A stretch of 64,000 nucleotides of DNA from assembly GCA_963082975.1 (NCBI GenBank), contig OY720348.1, positions 63,699,719 through 63,763,718 of the forward strand. Reading direction: 5' to 3'. Made by a program: the position numbers and the translations under genes. The stretch is from Labia minor (lineage: Eukaryota; Arthropoda; Insecta; Dermaptera; Spongiphoridae). The notes under the pieces were generated by a model, which did not search any database, had not been told where the DNA came from, and was given only the letters and a program-made list of their open reading frames with translations. Shown piece by piece: positions 1 to 10,353 of this stretch. The number at the start of each line of letters is the position of its first letter. Position 1 is the first letter of the stretch.

Positions 1-240
1 AATGGGTTTTCTAAAAATGGTCCATCCAAAATTGGTTTCCCAAAATGGTACAAATTAATTAAAATAACTTGATTTCCATTTCAAGATGAAAATTATATTC
101 TAATTTACTTGAGAAAATATTTGATCCTATATTATATATATATATGTATGTTGTTATAATTAGATGGCTTCAGTTTTATATTTTTCAAAGTTGCAATAGC
201 TTACAGACTACTTCGACCAAGGATTACTACTGATAATAAT
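1..240 (+). other. Fragment of the zinc-finger unit (third copy, distal part)
   Basis: This stretch aligns almost continuously with 56465-56705 in the plus-strand zinc-finger unit, and inverted with 42788-43030 in the minus-strand unit. Shared text includes the opening AATGGGTTTTCTAAAAATG and the closing ACTACTGATAATAATA. The match stops exactly where family X begins in the other two copies, and the sequence then becomes unrelated. It lies downstream of where the zinc-finger coding region would be, so a third zinc-finger copy may lie just left of the window. No coding sequence is seen here. Confidence 0.8.
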
Positions 241-561
241 ATAAATTCTGAAATTATATTGACACCTGTATTTGTCTATATTTTAATTAAGAAAAGAGGT
301 TATATTTTTTCTTTTCTATTAAAATATCATTTATATTATTTATAATTTAATCTAAAAAAACATTTTAATTAATATGATATAATTTATATAATATTCTTAG
401 ATCAAATTTATTCAACAATTTATTTGAAATTCCTTCCTTTATAATTATATGTTGGTAATTTCATGATTTTTTTTTTTAGATGGGGAAATGATAAATATAT
501 TTCGTAATTTTAGATGCAATATCAATTTCAAAAGAATGACGGAAGGTAAATATCAATGTAG
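241..561. other. AT-rich stretch, nothing recognised
   Basis: Very AT-rich sequence with homopolymer runs. No frame, repeat family or motif is recognised. Confidence 0.6.
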
Positions 562-748
562 GTGGCGTAGTTAATGACGTCATTTAAATTTACTATTTTA
601 AATTAAGAAAATACTAATAAAGTATATTGTTTTCGTGGCTGAAACCAATACATATCGATTTTTCTTTATAAATATTACCTATGGTGTGAATTTCAAAAAA
701 AATTCTTAGAGCGGTTTAATATCTCAAAAATTTACAAATGCATATATT
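562..748 (+). repeat. Family Z repeat, partial copy (Z1)
   Basis: Matches the right half of the Z family: a TGACGTCATTTAAATTT block, the AAATTAAGAAAA tract, then a segment around ATCGATTTTTCTTTATAAA and GCGGTTTAATAT. The same order is found at 29510-29690 and 30820-30985, and inverted at 20128-20330. The left half (the CACCGAAAGACAG side) is absent, so this copy is truncated. Confidence 0.7.
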
Positions 749-1430
749 CAATTTTTGTTAATTTATGCAATGGATACATAATCTAGAAATATAAATGAGA
801 GATTGGAGTGGAAAAATTTATGGAATTAATATTTGACACAAATAATATTTTATTTAAAATTATAATAAAATAATAAATTTATTATTAAAATTAAAATAAA
901 GTAATATTTTTTTTAAATTGTTATTTTTAAACCTGAAAATAAAAAAAAAAATATATAATGGTATAATAATAATAATAATAATTCAACACAAAAATAAAAA
1001 TAAGTTCAGTTCTTTTGATATTTTCTAATGAATAAATCAACACCAGGAGATTAACAGACGTTTGAAAGTGAGTTTCGTAAAATGATGAAAGCTTCAAAGG
1101 AAGCCGTCACTCGGTTTTCTTTGCGGGCAACCCCCGACACCTTTTGATAAAAGATGACGTTCTAACCAACCCTCACACAATTCATACTTAGAAAGCAGGG
1201 AACTATTAATAGGGACTTTGCTCCCCAGTATTCCAATCAGCAAGTGAGTGGAGATTATGTAGAATTTAATTAAGCGAATGTATTCATTTGATGAGAAAAC
1301 AATTCAATTTTTAGTTTAAATATTTGATAAATTCGAAATCACCAACCCATAAATCACACCAATTATGCTCCATAGATTCTCATTTAGATAATATATATAT
1401 AATTAATTATAATATTATATCTTTATATGA
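749..1430. other. No gene; mixed-complexity block at 1030-1250
   Basis: Mostly A/T homopolymers with an (AAT)n tract near 963-982. Positions 1030-1250 have higher complexity and no copy elsewhere in the window, so this could be host single-copy or regulatory sequence. It has no long open frame. Confidence 0.5.
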
Positions 1431-2050
1431 TATAATTATGTTAATTTTTGATATTTAAAATAAATAGGATTTTTGTGAGTTATTCCTAAAAATATTTTTA
1501 AATAAGGTGGAGTGTCTCCACTCGACTATCTCGCAATTTGAATTGGATTAAATAACGTATATTTTATATTTAAATTAAATTATAAATTAAAATTAATAAA
1601 TATATATGAAACCAGCGTGTGTTTGGCTCTTTGTTGATGGCAGCACGTCACATGCTGGCGCGTGATTGCCAGTCAACCTGTTAAAAAATTGATTTCGCAT
1701 GATTTTTCGAAATTTAATAGGGAAAATATGACTTTAATCAATTCGATAGATATATGTATGTATTATATATGAATTTAATCCATTTTAGATCATTAATCCG
1801 AATCCTTTAATATTTTTTGGATATCTTGAAAATTTTCATTGAAAAAGCATGATTTTTCGAAATTTTATGGGGAAAATATGACTTTAATCAATTCGATAGA
1901 TATATTTCTGTATTATATATCAATTTAATCCAATTTAGATTATTAATACGAATCGATTAATATTTTTTCGATATATAATTATGTTAATTTTTAATATTTA
2001 AAATAAATAGGATTTTTGTGAGTTATTCCTAAAAATACTTTTAAATAAGG
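1431..2050 (+). repeat. Local duplication containing a family X head
   Basis: Positions 1431-1690 recur at 1974-2215 with an offset of 543 bp. The duplicated part holds about 75 bp of flank plus the 5' head of family X (1508-1690). Between the two lies a second duplication: 1697-1846 recurs at 1847-1973 with an offset of 150 bp (shared start GCATGATTTTTCGAAATT). The X head at 1508 stops after TTAAAAAATTGATTT, so it is a truncated copy made by local duplication rather than an independent insertion. Confidence 0.75.
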
Positions 2051-2505
2051 TGGAGTGTCTCCACTCGACTATTTCGCATTATTTAAATTGGATTAATTAT
2101 AAATTATAAAATAAAATAAATAAATAATATTTATTAAACCAGCGCGTGTTTGACTCTTTGTTGATCATAGCATGTCACGCGCTGGCGCGTGATTGGCAGT
2201 CAACGTGTTAAAAAATTAAAAAAATTAATTCAGGTACTTTCAGCGATTCAATCAAGCTGAAATTCTATATATAGAAGTTTTATACAATTTTTAATAATGT
2301 GAAAAAATATCAAACATATATCTTTATTTTTTACGGTCACTTTAGAGGAAAAACAATCAAAACGTTGTAGGTAATGACCCTCTTCCGGTTGAGCTACATT
2401 TCACAAAAGTTGATAGAAAACTACGAATTTTGAATAATGTCCTTGTACCAAATTTCATTATTTTAGTTCAAACCGTTTTTGAGTAATCTTGTCTACAATC
2501 ATACT

Positions 2506-2537
<32 letters not shown>

Positions 2538-2665
2538 TACACACACACAAACATTTTTCTCAACCTTAGTGAAAATGACTCATGGACCTTCAAAACGTAG
2601 AAAAACATCAAAATCTCGAAAATCGAAAATTTTCGTGATCGCAATACTATCTCTGGCGAGATACT
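2051..2665 (+). mobile_element. Family X element, full length (X1)
   Basis: Starts TGGAGTGTCTCCACTCG, carries the subterminal CTATTTCGC, an internal (AC)n tract at 2509-2550, and ends with the hairpin CTATCTC TGGC GAGATA. It is nearly collinear with copies at 10354 and 17482, and inverted with 11460 and 14290. It encodes no enzyme, and its short open frames are translations of the AC tract. It is read as a non-autonomous Helentron/DINE-like element. Confidence 0.75.
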
Positions 2666-3675
2666 AAAAATTATCAAATTACCAAGACGATTAAAATCTT
2701 TTGGAGCAAAAAAAAAAACGAGATTAGATTCTAATATATTTAAATGATTACAAACTGTCATATGGTTAGTGTTTAATGTCTGTGTTGTTTTCTGGCAGCT
2801 CGCGTGTCGGTGAAGTAATCCACCAGTTGCAAAATTTATTTCATTGACTTTAGCACCGAAATTTCAAAAACAGATTAGAGGAAACCACCCCTGTGTCCTT
2901 CGTTCATTCACATCATTTGGCATGTTTTTGGAGAGTTTTTAACTTTTTTATATTTTAAAAAAAATATAAATTAGTTTATTTTTTGAGATATTTTACACAT
3001 TTTCAATATTTATTTTTTACACAAACAACAAATTAGAAAACTATGTATACTAAAAAAGCATATATTTGTTTGAAACGGTAAAATTATTGCCGATACTTAT
3101 TAATAAAATAATATTAATTCTTTCATCATTGACTTAATTTTCCATACATAAAAAAAAAAAAAAAAAAAAAAACGAAATAAATCCCAATTTTTGTATATGT
3201 CTTAAAAAGTTAACATCAACATAAACAGTCCAATTATCTTAATTTCATGAATGACATAAATAACGAGGGCATCCCCTAATTTAGTGGGATTCAAGAAATT
3301 TGCCTTGCCTTGTTTGCTTCGCCTAAGTCTTGTTACAATATGGCTTAATTGACAGTAGTGTAGCGATTTGAATGGAACGGGCTGACGAATTATTTCCAAA
3401 GAGGTACTCTTGCTGAACTAACCTTCCCCCCTCCCTTCTGCCAACCACCTTCTCCACCCATCGACGCTAACAAAAGGGTGTTATCCACCCTTGGTTCTTC
3501 TACTCAGTATCACTGATTGCTTAGAAAGATTTATTATTCTTGGATTGGTGTTCATGAAACAGGTGGGAAATTAAACAAACTCTTGGCCCGTATTTAATGA
3601 TCTATTTTTCGAATTAACAAAATAAATAAATAAACAAATAGTATATTCTACAATATTATTATTTAAACCCGCTTT
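2666..3675. other. No gene recognised; poly-A run and a mixed block
   Basis: There is a poly-A run at about 3151-3172. The stretch 3280-3560 is less AT-rich, with a C-rich patch at 3421-3470, and does not match other parts of the window. No coding frame can be supported. Confidence 0.5.
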
Positions 3676-3905
3676 TAGCACGCTTCAGACCTCTGCCCCC
3701 TGTATCCCCCTAAGTGATACATACTATGTATTTTGTTGAAAGTCTGTTTGTAATAATTTCGTTATTAAATTAAAAAATAAATAAAAAAAAATGAAGGTTT
3801 TAATAAACTGATTGAAGTAAGTAAATAAATGAAAAGTTATTACAGAATATCAACAAAATACATAGTATCTATCACTTTGGATGTATATGGAAAGAGCAGT
3901 TTATT
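3676..3905. mobile_element. Family V fold-back MITE
   Basis: Two arms are inverted: GTGATACATACTATGTATTT near 3713 pairs with AAATACATAGTATCTATCAC near 3855. Beyond them lie related C-rich and G-containing ends (CCCCCTGTATCCCCC on the left). Single ends of the same family appear at 26140-26205 (TACTATGTATCACTTCGGGG) and 61240-61310. It carries no coding capacity. Confidence 0.6.
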
Positions 3906-4493
3906 TATTTGTGTATACAATTAATTGAATGTAATAAATTATTCATAATTAATATAAATAAATAATTCGCTCTTGCCTATACATGAATATTATTCATTTT
4001 GTCAAATATATACGTGTGTTGTTCAAAAAGACATTAGAAAAAAATAAAAAAATAAATTATCACGAGTAAATTTTTATGATAATGATTGAAATGATTGATT
4101 CATGAATTGAGCAAATAATTCATCAAAAAATAGTTGATATTATTAGTGTCATGGAAGAAAAACATTTTGTATAAAATTATTGCATATGTGACGAGCCCCT
4201 GTCATTGGTTTTCTCTGTTTAATTCCCAGTCCTCCAAGCATATATATCTGGATCGACTATCCCTTGGGCAAAAAATGGAGGAAGGGTTGTAAACCCCTTG
4301 AGTACTATTCCCTATAAAATAATAATATATTTTATACTAGAAAATTGTATTAATTTAAAAATATTTTATATTAATAGTTTATTTTATTTCTAAATTCAAT
4401 AAAAAAAAACAGATACCTATGACATTTATATTATATGGAGAAATAGCGTTGAAAAAGTAGTGTATATGACAAAAATATGTGCGGGGCCGTATG
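3906..4493. other. No gene recognised
   Basis: AT-rich, with a more complex stretch at 4188-4310 that has no match elsewhere in the window and no open frame. Confidence 0.5.
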
Positions 4494-4739
4494 CACTATG
4501 AGCGGGGCGGGTATTTGTACCCGTTGTGTGCGGGGACTGCCACTTATAAGCGGGGCGGGTATTTATACCCGTTGCTACTTATATAATATATATTTTCCCT
4601 TGTTTCACTTAAAATTACTTATTTTAAACGATAATTAATATATATCCCTCATATAAGTGGCAACGGGTATAAATACCCGCCCCGCTTATAAGTGGCAGTC
4701 CCCGCACAACGGGTACAAATACCCGCCCCGCTCATAGTG
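4494..4739. mobile_element. GC-rich fold-back element
   Basis: A near-perfect inverted repeat with arms of about 90 bp (4494-4584 and 4651-4739) around a 66-bp AT-rich loop. Each arm holds two copies of a GC-rich unit, GCGGGGCGGGTATTTRTACC, and each unit contains its own palindrome, GGGTATTTATACCC. The base composition is unlike anything nearby. No transposase is present. It is read as a fold-back MITE; the superfamily is not recognised. Confidence 0.75.
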
Positions 4740-5199
4740 TGTTAACAATAGATTGGTAAATTTGTGACCGAATAAAGCTTGAAAGACTTCAAAAGTATGT
4801 GCATCCAGAATAATGATACAATGGGGCTAAATATAATAAAACTCGAAAGCTGAACAGGCTAATTTAATCTTGAAACCAGAGATAACTTTTTAACAAATAA
4901 TAATAATAGCGGTAAAGATATTTCTTGTGTTGCTTTGAGAGATATTTAAAATTGACGAAGTGAAAAAGCATGAAAAATAGGAAAAGTAGAAAAGTTCCCT
5001 TTCCAGGTAGGATCTTGATAAAGCTAATTAGAGTGGCCTGAAGGGATACTTGAAATAATAACTACTATGTTCAATAAATGTCTCCATGGAGAATAAATAC
5101 AAACTGAATAGAAAGAATCCTATATTAAACCAATTTTTAAAAAGGTAATTTTCCTTTTCCCCAAAGATCAAGAATCCTGTTTTTTTTTTTAATTTTATT
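4740..5199. other. No gene recognised
   Basis: Unremarkable AT-rich sequence with a poly-T run near 5180. No repeat family or coding frame is seen. Confidence 0.5.
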
Positions 5200-5605
5200 T
5201 TAAGTCCTTTTTTTCATATTTCTTCTTGAGCTCCACAGGCATATAAGAAGCACTGTCTTAGTCCCAAAAGCTCAACATCGGATTGTCCACAAAATGAATT
5301 TTACTCAGTTGTTGATTGTTAAAGAGTGGACTATTATACAGCCGACTGACATCTTCAGATAGTAAAGAGCTCCATAACTTGTCTAATGAATCGGTATTGT
5401 ATGCTTTTTAAAGATCTGCAAATGTCATATCCCTTTTGATATTTTTTATTGCATTAATAGATACATTTAAATTATTTGAAATTGTTTCAGAACGTTTAGA
5501 AGATTTATCCTTATTTAATATAAGAAAATTAAATGACGTCATCAATTTGGGCTCTGTCCCCTGTATCCTGTATTTGGTTGGAAGTTTATTTTTGAAGTTA
5601 TGCAA
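5200..5605 (-). pseudogene. Unidentified protein relic with two in-frame stops
   Basis: Reading the minus strand from the ATG at 5605, one frame runs for about 135 codons, interrupted only by a stop at 5408-5410 and another near 5264. It has balanced composition (motifs such as SSLLSEDVSRLYNSPLF and FVDNPMLSFW), unlike the microsatellite frames around it. No family is recognised. It could be a decayed transposon protein or a retrocopy. The stretch at 5551-5575 (CTCTGTCCCCTGTATCC) also resembles the end of family V, so part may be repeat-derived. Confidence 0.35.
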
Positions 5606-5835
5606 TCATCGAATATCAATCACATGCTATAAAAATGATGAAATGAGCATTTAGCTGCTGCTCGCATGCACGGTAATGCATTATTTTAATGAGAATTTTA
5701 AGTTGACTTCGTCTAGATCTTCCCGCTTTAAAACCATTTTATTTACTTTGACTGGCAGTCTCTGTTTTAATATAATATTTTAGTGTAATTTAAGATTCAT
5801 TCACAATGTATTTTGAGAAATTATTATCAACTTTG

Positions 5836-5990
5836 AAAATGAGATTTGAGTCTCGACGTTTCGGTGCCCAGTTTGGTGCCTATTTCAAGGGATTTTAGGA
5901 AATAATTTTATGGAATTCTGGGTCTTAATACCCCATCTACCTAAAAAAAAAACACTCTTCTTTCATGGAAACGTAAACCAACATATATTT
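5836..5990 (+). repeat. Family W repeat
   Basis: Contains the W signature: a GAGTCTCGACGTTTCGGTGCC segment, GTTTGGTGCC, TTCAAGGGATTTTAGG, then ATTCTGGGTCTTA, and the terminal AAACGTAAACCAACATATAT. The same order is found at 27085-27180 with 27583-27625, 28427-28545 and, in part, 8015-8115. The (TA)-rich end is interrupted by a mariner derivative that starts at 5992. Confidence 0.65.
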
Positions 5991-5991
5991 A

Positions 5992-6362
5992 CGAGGTGTG
6001 GCTATTAAATAACGAGACTGCTTACAAAAAATGGTTTAATTAAAAAAATTATGGTACAATCGAAATTTTTTTCCCCCTCAATATACTCCCCTCCACTCGC
6101 CACACACCGCTTCATCCTTTTTTTCCACTGCTCAAAGCAGTGTTCGAAGTCGTTTTTTGTTAGGCCTTTCAGAAGCTCCGCCGTTTTTCTTTTCACCTCT
6201 TCCATCGACTCGAATCAGAAAAAAACTACTTCACCGCCAGACATGTGTTCTCGTACTGGAATAGTAGACCCTTCCAGCTGTACAAGGGTGCATTAGGTTC
6301 CCGTCTACCCTCTCCTGGAGGCCGTCTGCGCGCGCAGTCTCGTTATTTAATAGCCACACCTC

Positions 6363-6363
<1 letters not shown>
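5992..6363 (-). mobile_element. Internally deleted mariner-family element
   Basis: Perfect 29-bp terminal inverted repeats (5992-6020 and 6335-6363, starting CGAGGTGTGGCTATTAAAT) are flanked by TA on both sides, as expected for Tc1/mariner. The minus-strand frame at 6205-6005 keeps the end of a mariner transposase (TKNDFEHCFEQWKKRM, then RCVASGGEYIEGE), which is the conserved C-terminal tail of the family. The catalytic core and N-terminal helix-turn-helix are gone. At 372 bp it is a non-autonomous deletion derivative. The perfect terminal repeats suggest a fairly recent insertion. Confidence 0.88.

Positions 6364-6392
<29 letters not shown>
6364..6392. repeat. (TA)n microsatellite
   Basis: Pure TA repeat next to the mariner derivative. 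It probably belongs to the (TA)n end of the family W copy that the mariner entered. Confidence 0.8.
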
Positions 6393-6396
<4 letters not shown>

Positions 6397-6592
6397 ACAA
6401 AAAAAATAACTTATAACACTCACGCATCTTATTTATGATATTATATGGATAATTTGATTATTGAACCGTTAAAATAGTCAATTTAAAGGAAGGGATTGTT
6501 TGATTAGTCTGCTTTGAAGGTGATCATCAAAAGTAGAGTGATGAAATGAGTTTATTTTGGATTTGTGTTATGTTAATAATAGAAGAAAAAAG

Positions 6593-6623
<31 letters not shown>

Positions 6624-7405
6624 ATGCGAACACTTTTGAAGGAGAGAAATTGAGGCATCTTTTATTTTTCCTTCAAATGGTTCGCTGCCTCTGCAATTTA
6701 TTTATTTGTTCTCTTTATAAGTATTTTTATATATTCATCCATCCAAATAATAAAGAAGATTTGCGATTTAATTAAACTTGGGATGCGTTGGGAATATCAG
6801 CTAAGCGGAGAGTTTTTTTTTGTGTCTTTCATTACTAACAGTCTTTTAAGGGTAAAGGGTGAGTTGCTAAGAAGGGTTAGTGTGGCAAATACAGACAGCA
6901 TGGAATAATGGCAACTATTGAGATGAAGCAAATAAGCTCAAATAATTGGGTATTTAGCCTGATGATGGATCAGCGGTGCATCGAAACGGTTAATTATTTA
7001 AATTAATTGCTTAGGGGAGTTTTTTTTTTAAGTTGAAGGAGGGGGGGAGAGGTTGGTTACACTAAATCATTTCACACCCCAATTTCTTAAAGAATAAAAA
7101 AAAAAAAAACAGAAACTTGTTTACAATTATAAAAAAAACAACTTTTCAAAAAGTATCTATAATAATTTTATTAAAAGGCATATATATGTAAAAAGAAATG
7201 TTTTTTAAAAACTAAACAAATGAAAAGTTGTTTTTTATTATTTTTTTTCTTTATTACTTTTTTTAGAGCGATAAACAAACAACTTTTGAGTTCTTGGCCA
7301 AGCCAAAGCTAAATTATTATCTTTCCGTAATTACAATTAAAATAATTAAAATTTAAATTTAATTTTAATTAATTTATATATATATATATATATATATATA
7401 TGGCT
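6393..7405. other. No gene recognised; two (TA)n tracts and one structured motif
   Basis: (TA)n tracts lie at 6598-6622 and 7377-7400. The stretch 6840-7015 is more complex and includes CCTGATGATGG followed by GCATCGAAACGG. No coding frame can be supported. Confidence 0.5.
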
Positions 7406-7961
7406 CTACAGAACTCGAAAGTTTTTGGCCCCAGCAACCACAGTTCTCCAAGTGTCCTTACCCTGGACTATAACCATCCAACTCCTACCCTCTCCAATCT
7501 CTCCCAAGTCCCTTTCTACATTGTTCACCCACCGCGTCCTTAGTCTACCGACTGGGCGTTTCCCAATTGGTCTCCTCACCAATCTATTTTTCACCATACT
7601 TTCCTCTCAAATTTTAGCCAGCTGTCCTACCCATCGAAGTCTTCTCGATTTTATAACCCTAACTATGTTTGGAGATGCATAGAGGTCATGCAATTCCATT
7701 TGGCCCATAAATGCTGCGAAGAATCCTATTCTCAAATACTCTAAATTTACTCTCGTCCCCAAAGGTCATAGACCATGCCTCATAACCATATACACTTCTG
7801 GAAAAATAATTGTTTTATATATTTTAATTTTGATCCCCTTTGATAATAATCTTTACTGCATGATAACAGGTTTTACACGATTGCAACCTCGATTTAAATT
7901 CTTCTCGAATATTATTATCCTTTGTGATTAAATAACCTAAGTATTTAAAAATTTTTACATT

Positions 7962-7966
<5 letters not shown>
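7406..7966 (-). pseudogene. LINE reverse transcriptase C-terminal relic
   Basis: On the minus strand, reading down from 7966, several frames together give a familiar non-LTR retrotransposon tail: FKYLGYLITKDNNIREEFKSR, then YGYEAWSM, FENRILRSIYG, VIKSRRLRWVGQLAK, and RPVGRLRTRWVNNVERDL. This is the segment after the reverse transcriptase core (thumb and downstream domain) common in metazoan LINEs. Frames shift near 7824 and elsewhere, and there is a stop within LAKI*EES, so it is dead. The upstream reverse transcriptase core is absent; a (TA)n tract and family W sequence lie there instead. Clade assignment is not possible by eye. Confidence 0.85.

Positions 7967-8014
<48 letters not shown>
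7967..8014. repeat. (TA)n microsatellite
   Basis: About 22 TA units lie between the LINE relic and family W sequence. They create an artificial IYIYIY reading frame on the minus strand. Confidence 0.9.
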
Positions 8015-8015
<1 letters not shown>

Positions 8016-8115
8016 TTTTATATGTTGGTTTAGGTTTCCGGGAATGTTATTGTTATTATTACTATCAGATTTATTAGGAATATAATCACGTATTTTTGTG
8101 AGATAGTTTTCTCGA
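8015..8115 (-). repeat. Family W repeat, partial
   Basis: Contains TATGTTGGTTTAGGTTTCCG, a (TTA)n-like tract, then TAATCACGTATTTTTGTGAG and TTTTCTCGATGTTT. These elements recur at 27583-27625 and 28427-28480. The central GGTGCC segment is missing, so the copy is rearranged. Confidence 0.6.
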
Positions 8116-8695
8116 TGTTTTACTAAACATACATACTTTATGTAAATAAACATCTAAATGTTCATATATAAGTATAATGGGCACAATATCTGTAGAAATT
8201 CTGGTTATTTTTAGAATATCAATTTTTTTAAAATATATGTATATGTATTTAAATTATTTTTTCTACATTCCAAAGTTGCTTTAAAATTTTATAAAGAATT
8301 TTTTTTTCTTTACTAACGTCTAAATTTGAAAAAAAAATGTTAAAAAGTGTTTTATCATTACAATTCCATATCTATTCCTGGTTAAAATAAAACCAGATTT
8401 ATTTTTATAGGTTGCAGGCAGATTGTGGCCATCTTGCAAGTTTGTTTTCAATTTTTATATAATATTAAAAAGTAAAAGACATTCACTGGACCTGTTGCAG
8501 ATCTGTTGCGACTGTTTTCTATAACCTGTTGCATTTTCTATTTCAAAAATGAATATAAAAACTAGATGGTCAGTTATAAGTATTTACTTTAAATTTTGGA
8601 TCCGGACACAAAACTTAGTTGATTTCTTGTTTTTTTTTTATATTTATTTTATTTTTATTCTGCCCTCTCTCTTTTAGAGTTTTAATAATTGACAT
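8116..8695. other. No gene recognised
   Basis: AT-rich sequence between a family W copy and a hAT-type MITE. No open frame or repeated motif is recognised. Confidence 0.5.
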
Positions 8696-9158
8696 CAGGC
8701 CTGGCCAACCCAAATGAATCCATGGGCCTCTTTGATAAGGAGCAGGGGCCGCATTTTAGGGAAACGAATTTAAACTTTACAATGCATTAAAAAATACTTT
8801 TAATACTTTCTTGGTACTTAATGTTTAATGTTTTTATTTATTATTTTTCGGCTACTTTTTTTTTAAATAAAAATAATAATCACAATTTAAAATAAAAAAA
8901 ATATATTCTCTATTAATTACTATTATTTCTAACTTTTTTCTTCCTATTTATGGAATGAAATATGTAGTTTAAAAATTGTAGGACATATTTTAAATAAAAA
9001 AAATGAATTAATTATAATTTTTTCAATTATATTCTCTGTTTTTGAATATACAGACGAGAAATGAAAGTTACAAAAAAAATATCAAGTTAACTGGCGGGCC
9101 GCACAATTTTTCACGGTGGGCCGCATGCGGCCCGAGGGCCGCGGGTTGGCCAGGCTTG
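8696..9158. mobile_element. hAT-type MITE
   Basis: Ends are inverted: CAGGCCTGGCCAACCC on the left and GGGTTGGCCAGGCTTG on the right. They are flanked by an 8-bp near-identical direct repeat (ATTGACAT at 8688-8695, ATTTACAT at 9159-9166). The GC-rich GGGCCGCATGCGGCCC patches next to the ends are typical of Charlie-like hAT elements. The interior is AT-rich and has no transposase, so it is non-autonomous. Confidence 0.85.
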
Positions 9159-9166
9159 ATTTACAT

Positions 9167-9555
9167 TAAAATTTTGTTTAGAAAAAATTTATTAAAGTTC
9201 CAAAAATTAATTAATATAATATCAATATAATTTTTAAATTATAAATAATTTAATATATAAATTAGAATATTATATATTATAATACATACTGTTTACAGTT
9301 CATTTTAATTATTATTCATTTGAATATATTAAAGGGTCTTAGTACTATTGAATTACTAATTTAATATAAATGATAAAACAATATTTTTTTAAATAAATAT
9401 GAATTTATTTTGTTATTGAGATATAAGTCCACCTTCGGATATATTTTTGGATATTATTTAATAATTATATTAAATCATTTAAAACTAACTTCCATCTCCG
9501 GTGTGACGGAGCCATACTTCCAAACACTTGACCCAATTTATAAAATTACTTAAAA
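9167..9555. other. No gene recognised
   Basis: Very AT-rich sequence without a recognisable feature. Confidence 0.5.
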
Positions 9556-9909
9556 TTAATTATTTGTGTTAATATATGAAATTAGTATTGCAATAAAATA
9601 ATTATGAAAAATAGAAAAACATAAAAAACAAAAAAAAAAAAAACATGCGATTGTAGTACTAGATATCATCGCTTTAAAGCAGAGTAGGCGAGAATCCAAT
9701 TTGCTTTCTATTGGATATGGTATTGAGGCGCCAAGCAACATAAACCCAACGAAACAAGCGCTTCTAATAAGGTGCTTATGCTTATAAGCTAAGAGCACCT
9801 GCTCTTCCCATGGAACAGCCATCTCAATTAAATGTAGGAGAAACAATATTACCTTGGTAATACTTAATGACGCATAATTCGACATTAATTCTTCACAACG
9901 AGAGAACAT
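9556..9909 (-). CDS. Hypothetical 117-codon frame, doubtful
   Basis: A minus-strand frame starts at an ATG at 9909. Its first 80 codons have balanced composition (for example MAVPWEEQVLLAYKHKHLIR, then FVGFMLLGASIPYPIESKLD). The last 40 codons are a hydrophobic translation of an A-rich run (poly-Phe, then ISYINTNN). The part at 9645-9909 is one of the less repetitive blocks of the window. No family is recognised. It may be a chance frame in single-copy noncoding sequence or an exon of an unseen gene; no splice context can be shown. Confidence 0.2.
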   Translation of the reverse strand: MFSRCEELMSNYASLSITKVILFLLHLIEMAVPWEEQVLLAYKHKHLIRSACFVGFMLLGASIPYPIESKLDSRLLCFKAMISSTTIACFFFFCFLCFSIFHNYFIAILISYINTNN

Positions 9910-10274
9910 TTCTTCGGGTTTACTTTACTACTCTTTTCCATGTCTTTCTATTTATATAAGTATATATATATATATATATATATATATAAGAATATATTCA
10001 AGATACCTAATATTCAAGAAGAATTTCAATTAATTTTTGAATTTGCGAGATACCTGTATTTTTTAGAACAAAGAGGCTAATTTCTTTACAATGATTATCG
10101 AAGTATATTAAAATTGAATTTATAAAGTTATTAAATAGTCGTTTGTATTATAAGGCGTGGTCAATGATTTTGTAGACGAAAATATATTCAAGATATTTGA
10201 AAAGCAATTTAACGTAACTAACTCGACGAAAAAACAGTTGGATGTATGTGTGGTAGTCCCCATATGACTTTTCA

Positions 10275-10312
<38 letters not shown>

Positions 10313-10353
10313 TCCATTGGCTATGCTCTTTCTAAATATATTTAAAAATAAGA
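9910..10353. other. No gene recognised; two (TA)n tracts
   Basis: (TA)n tracts lie at 9960-9987 and 10278-10308. The phrase AATATATTCAAGATA occurs twice (about 9991 and 10181). Nothing else is recognised. Confidence 0.5.

Noticed and set aside
2468..2761. 97-codon minus-strand frame, and similar frames at 11489, 17891 and 42280.
   Set aside because: They are translations of family X with its (AC)n tract (CVCVCV or HTHTHT).
6955..6995. Possible hammerhead ribozyme (CCTGATGATGG ... GCATCGAAACGG).
   Set aside because: The CUGAUGA and GAAAC boxes are present, but the sequence between them does not form a proper stem II, because GATG/CATC would overlap the CUGAUGA box. No clear stems I and III are seen.
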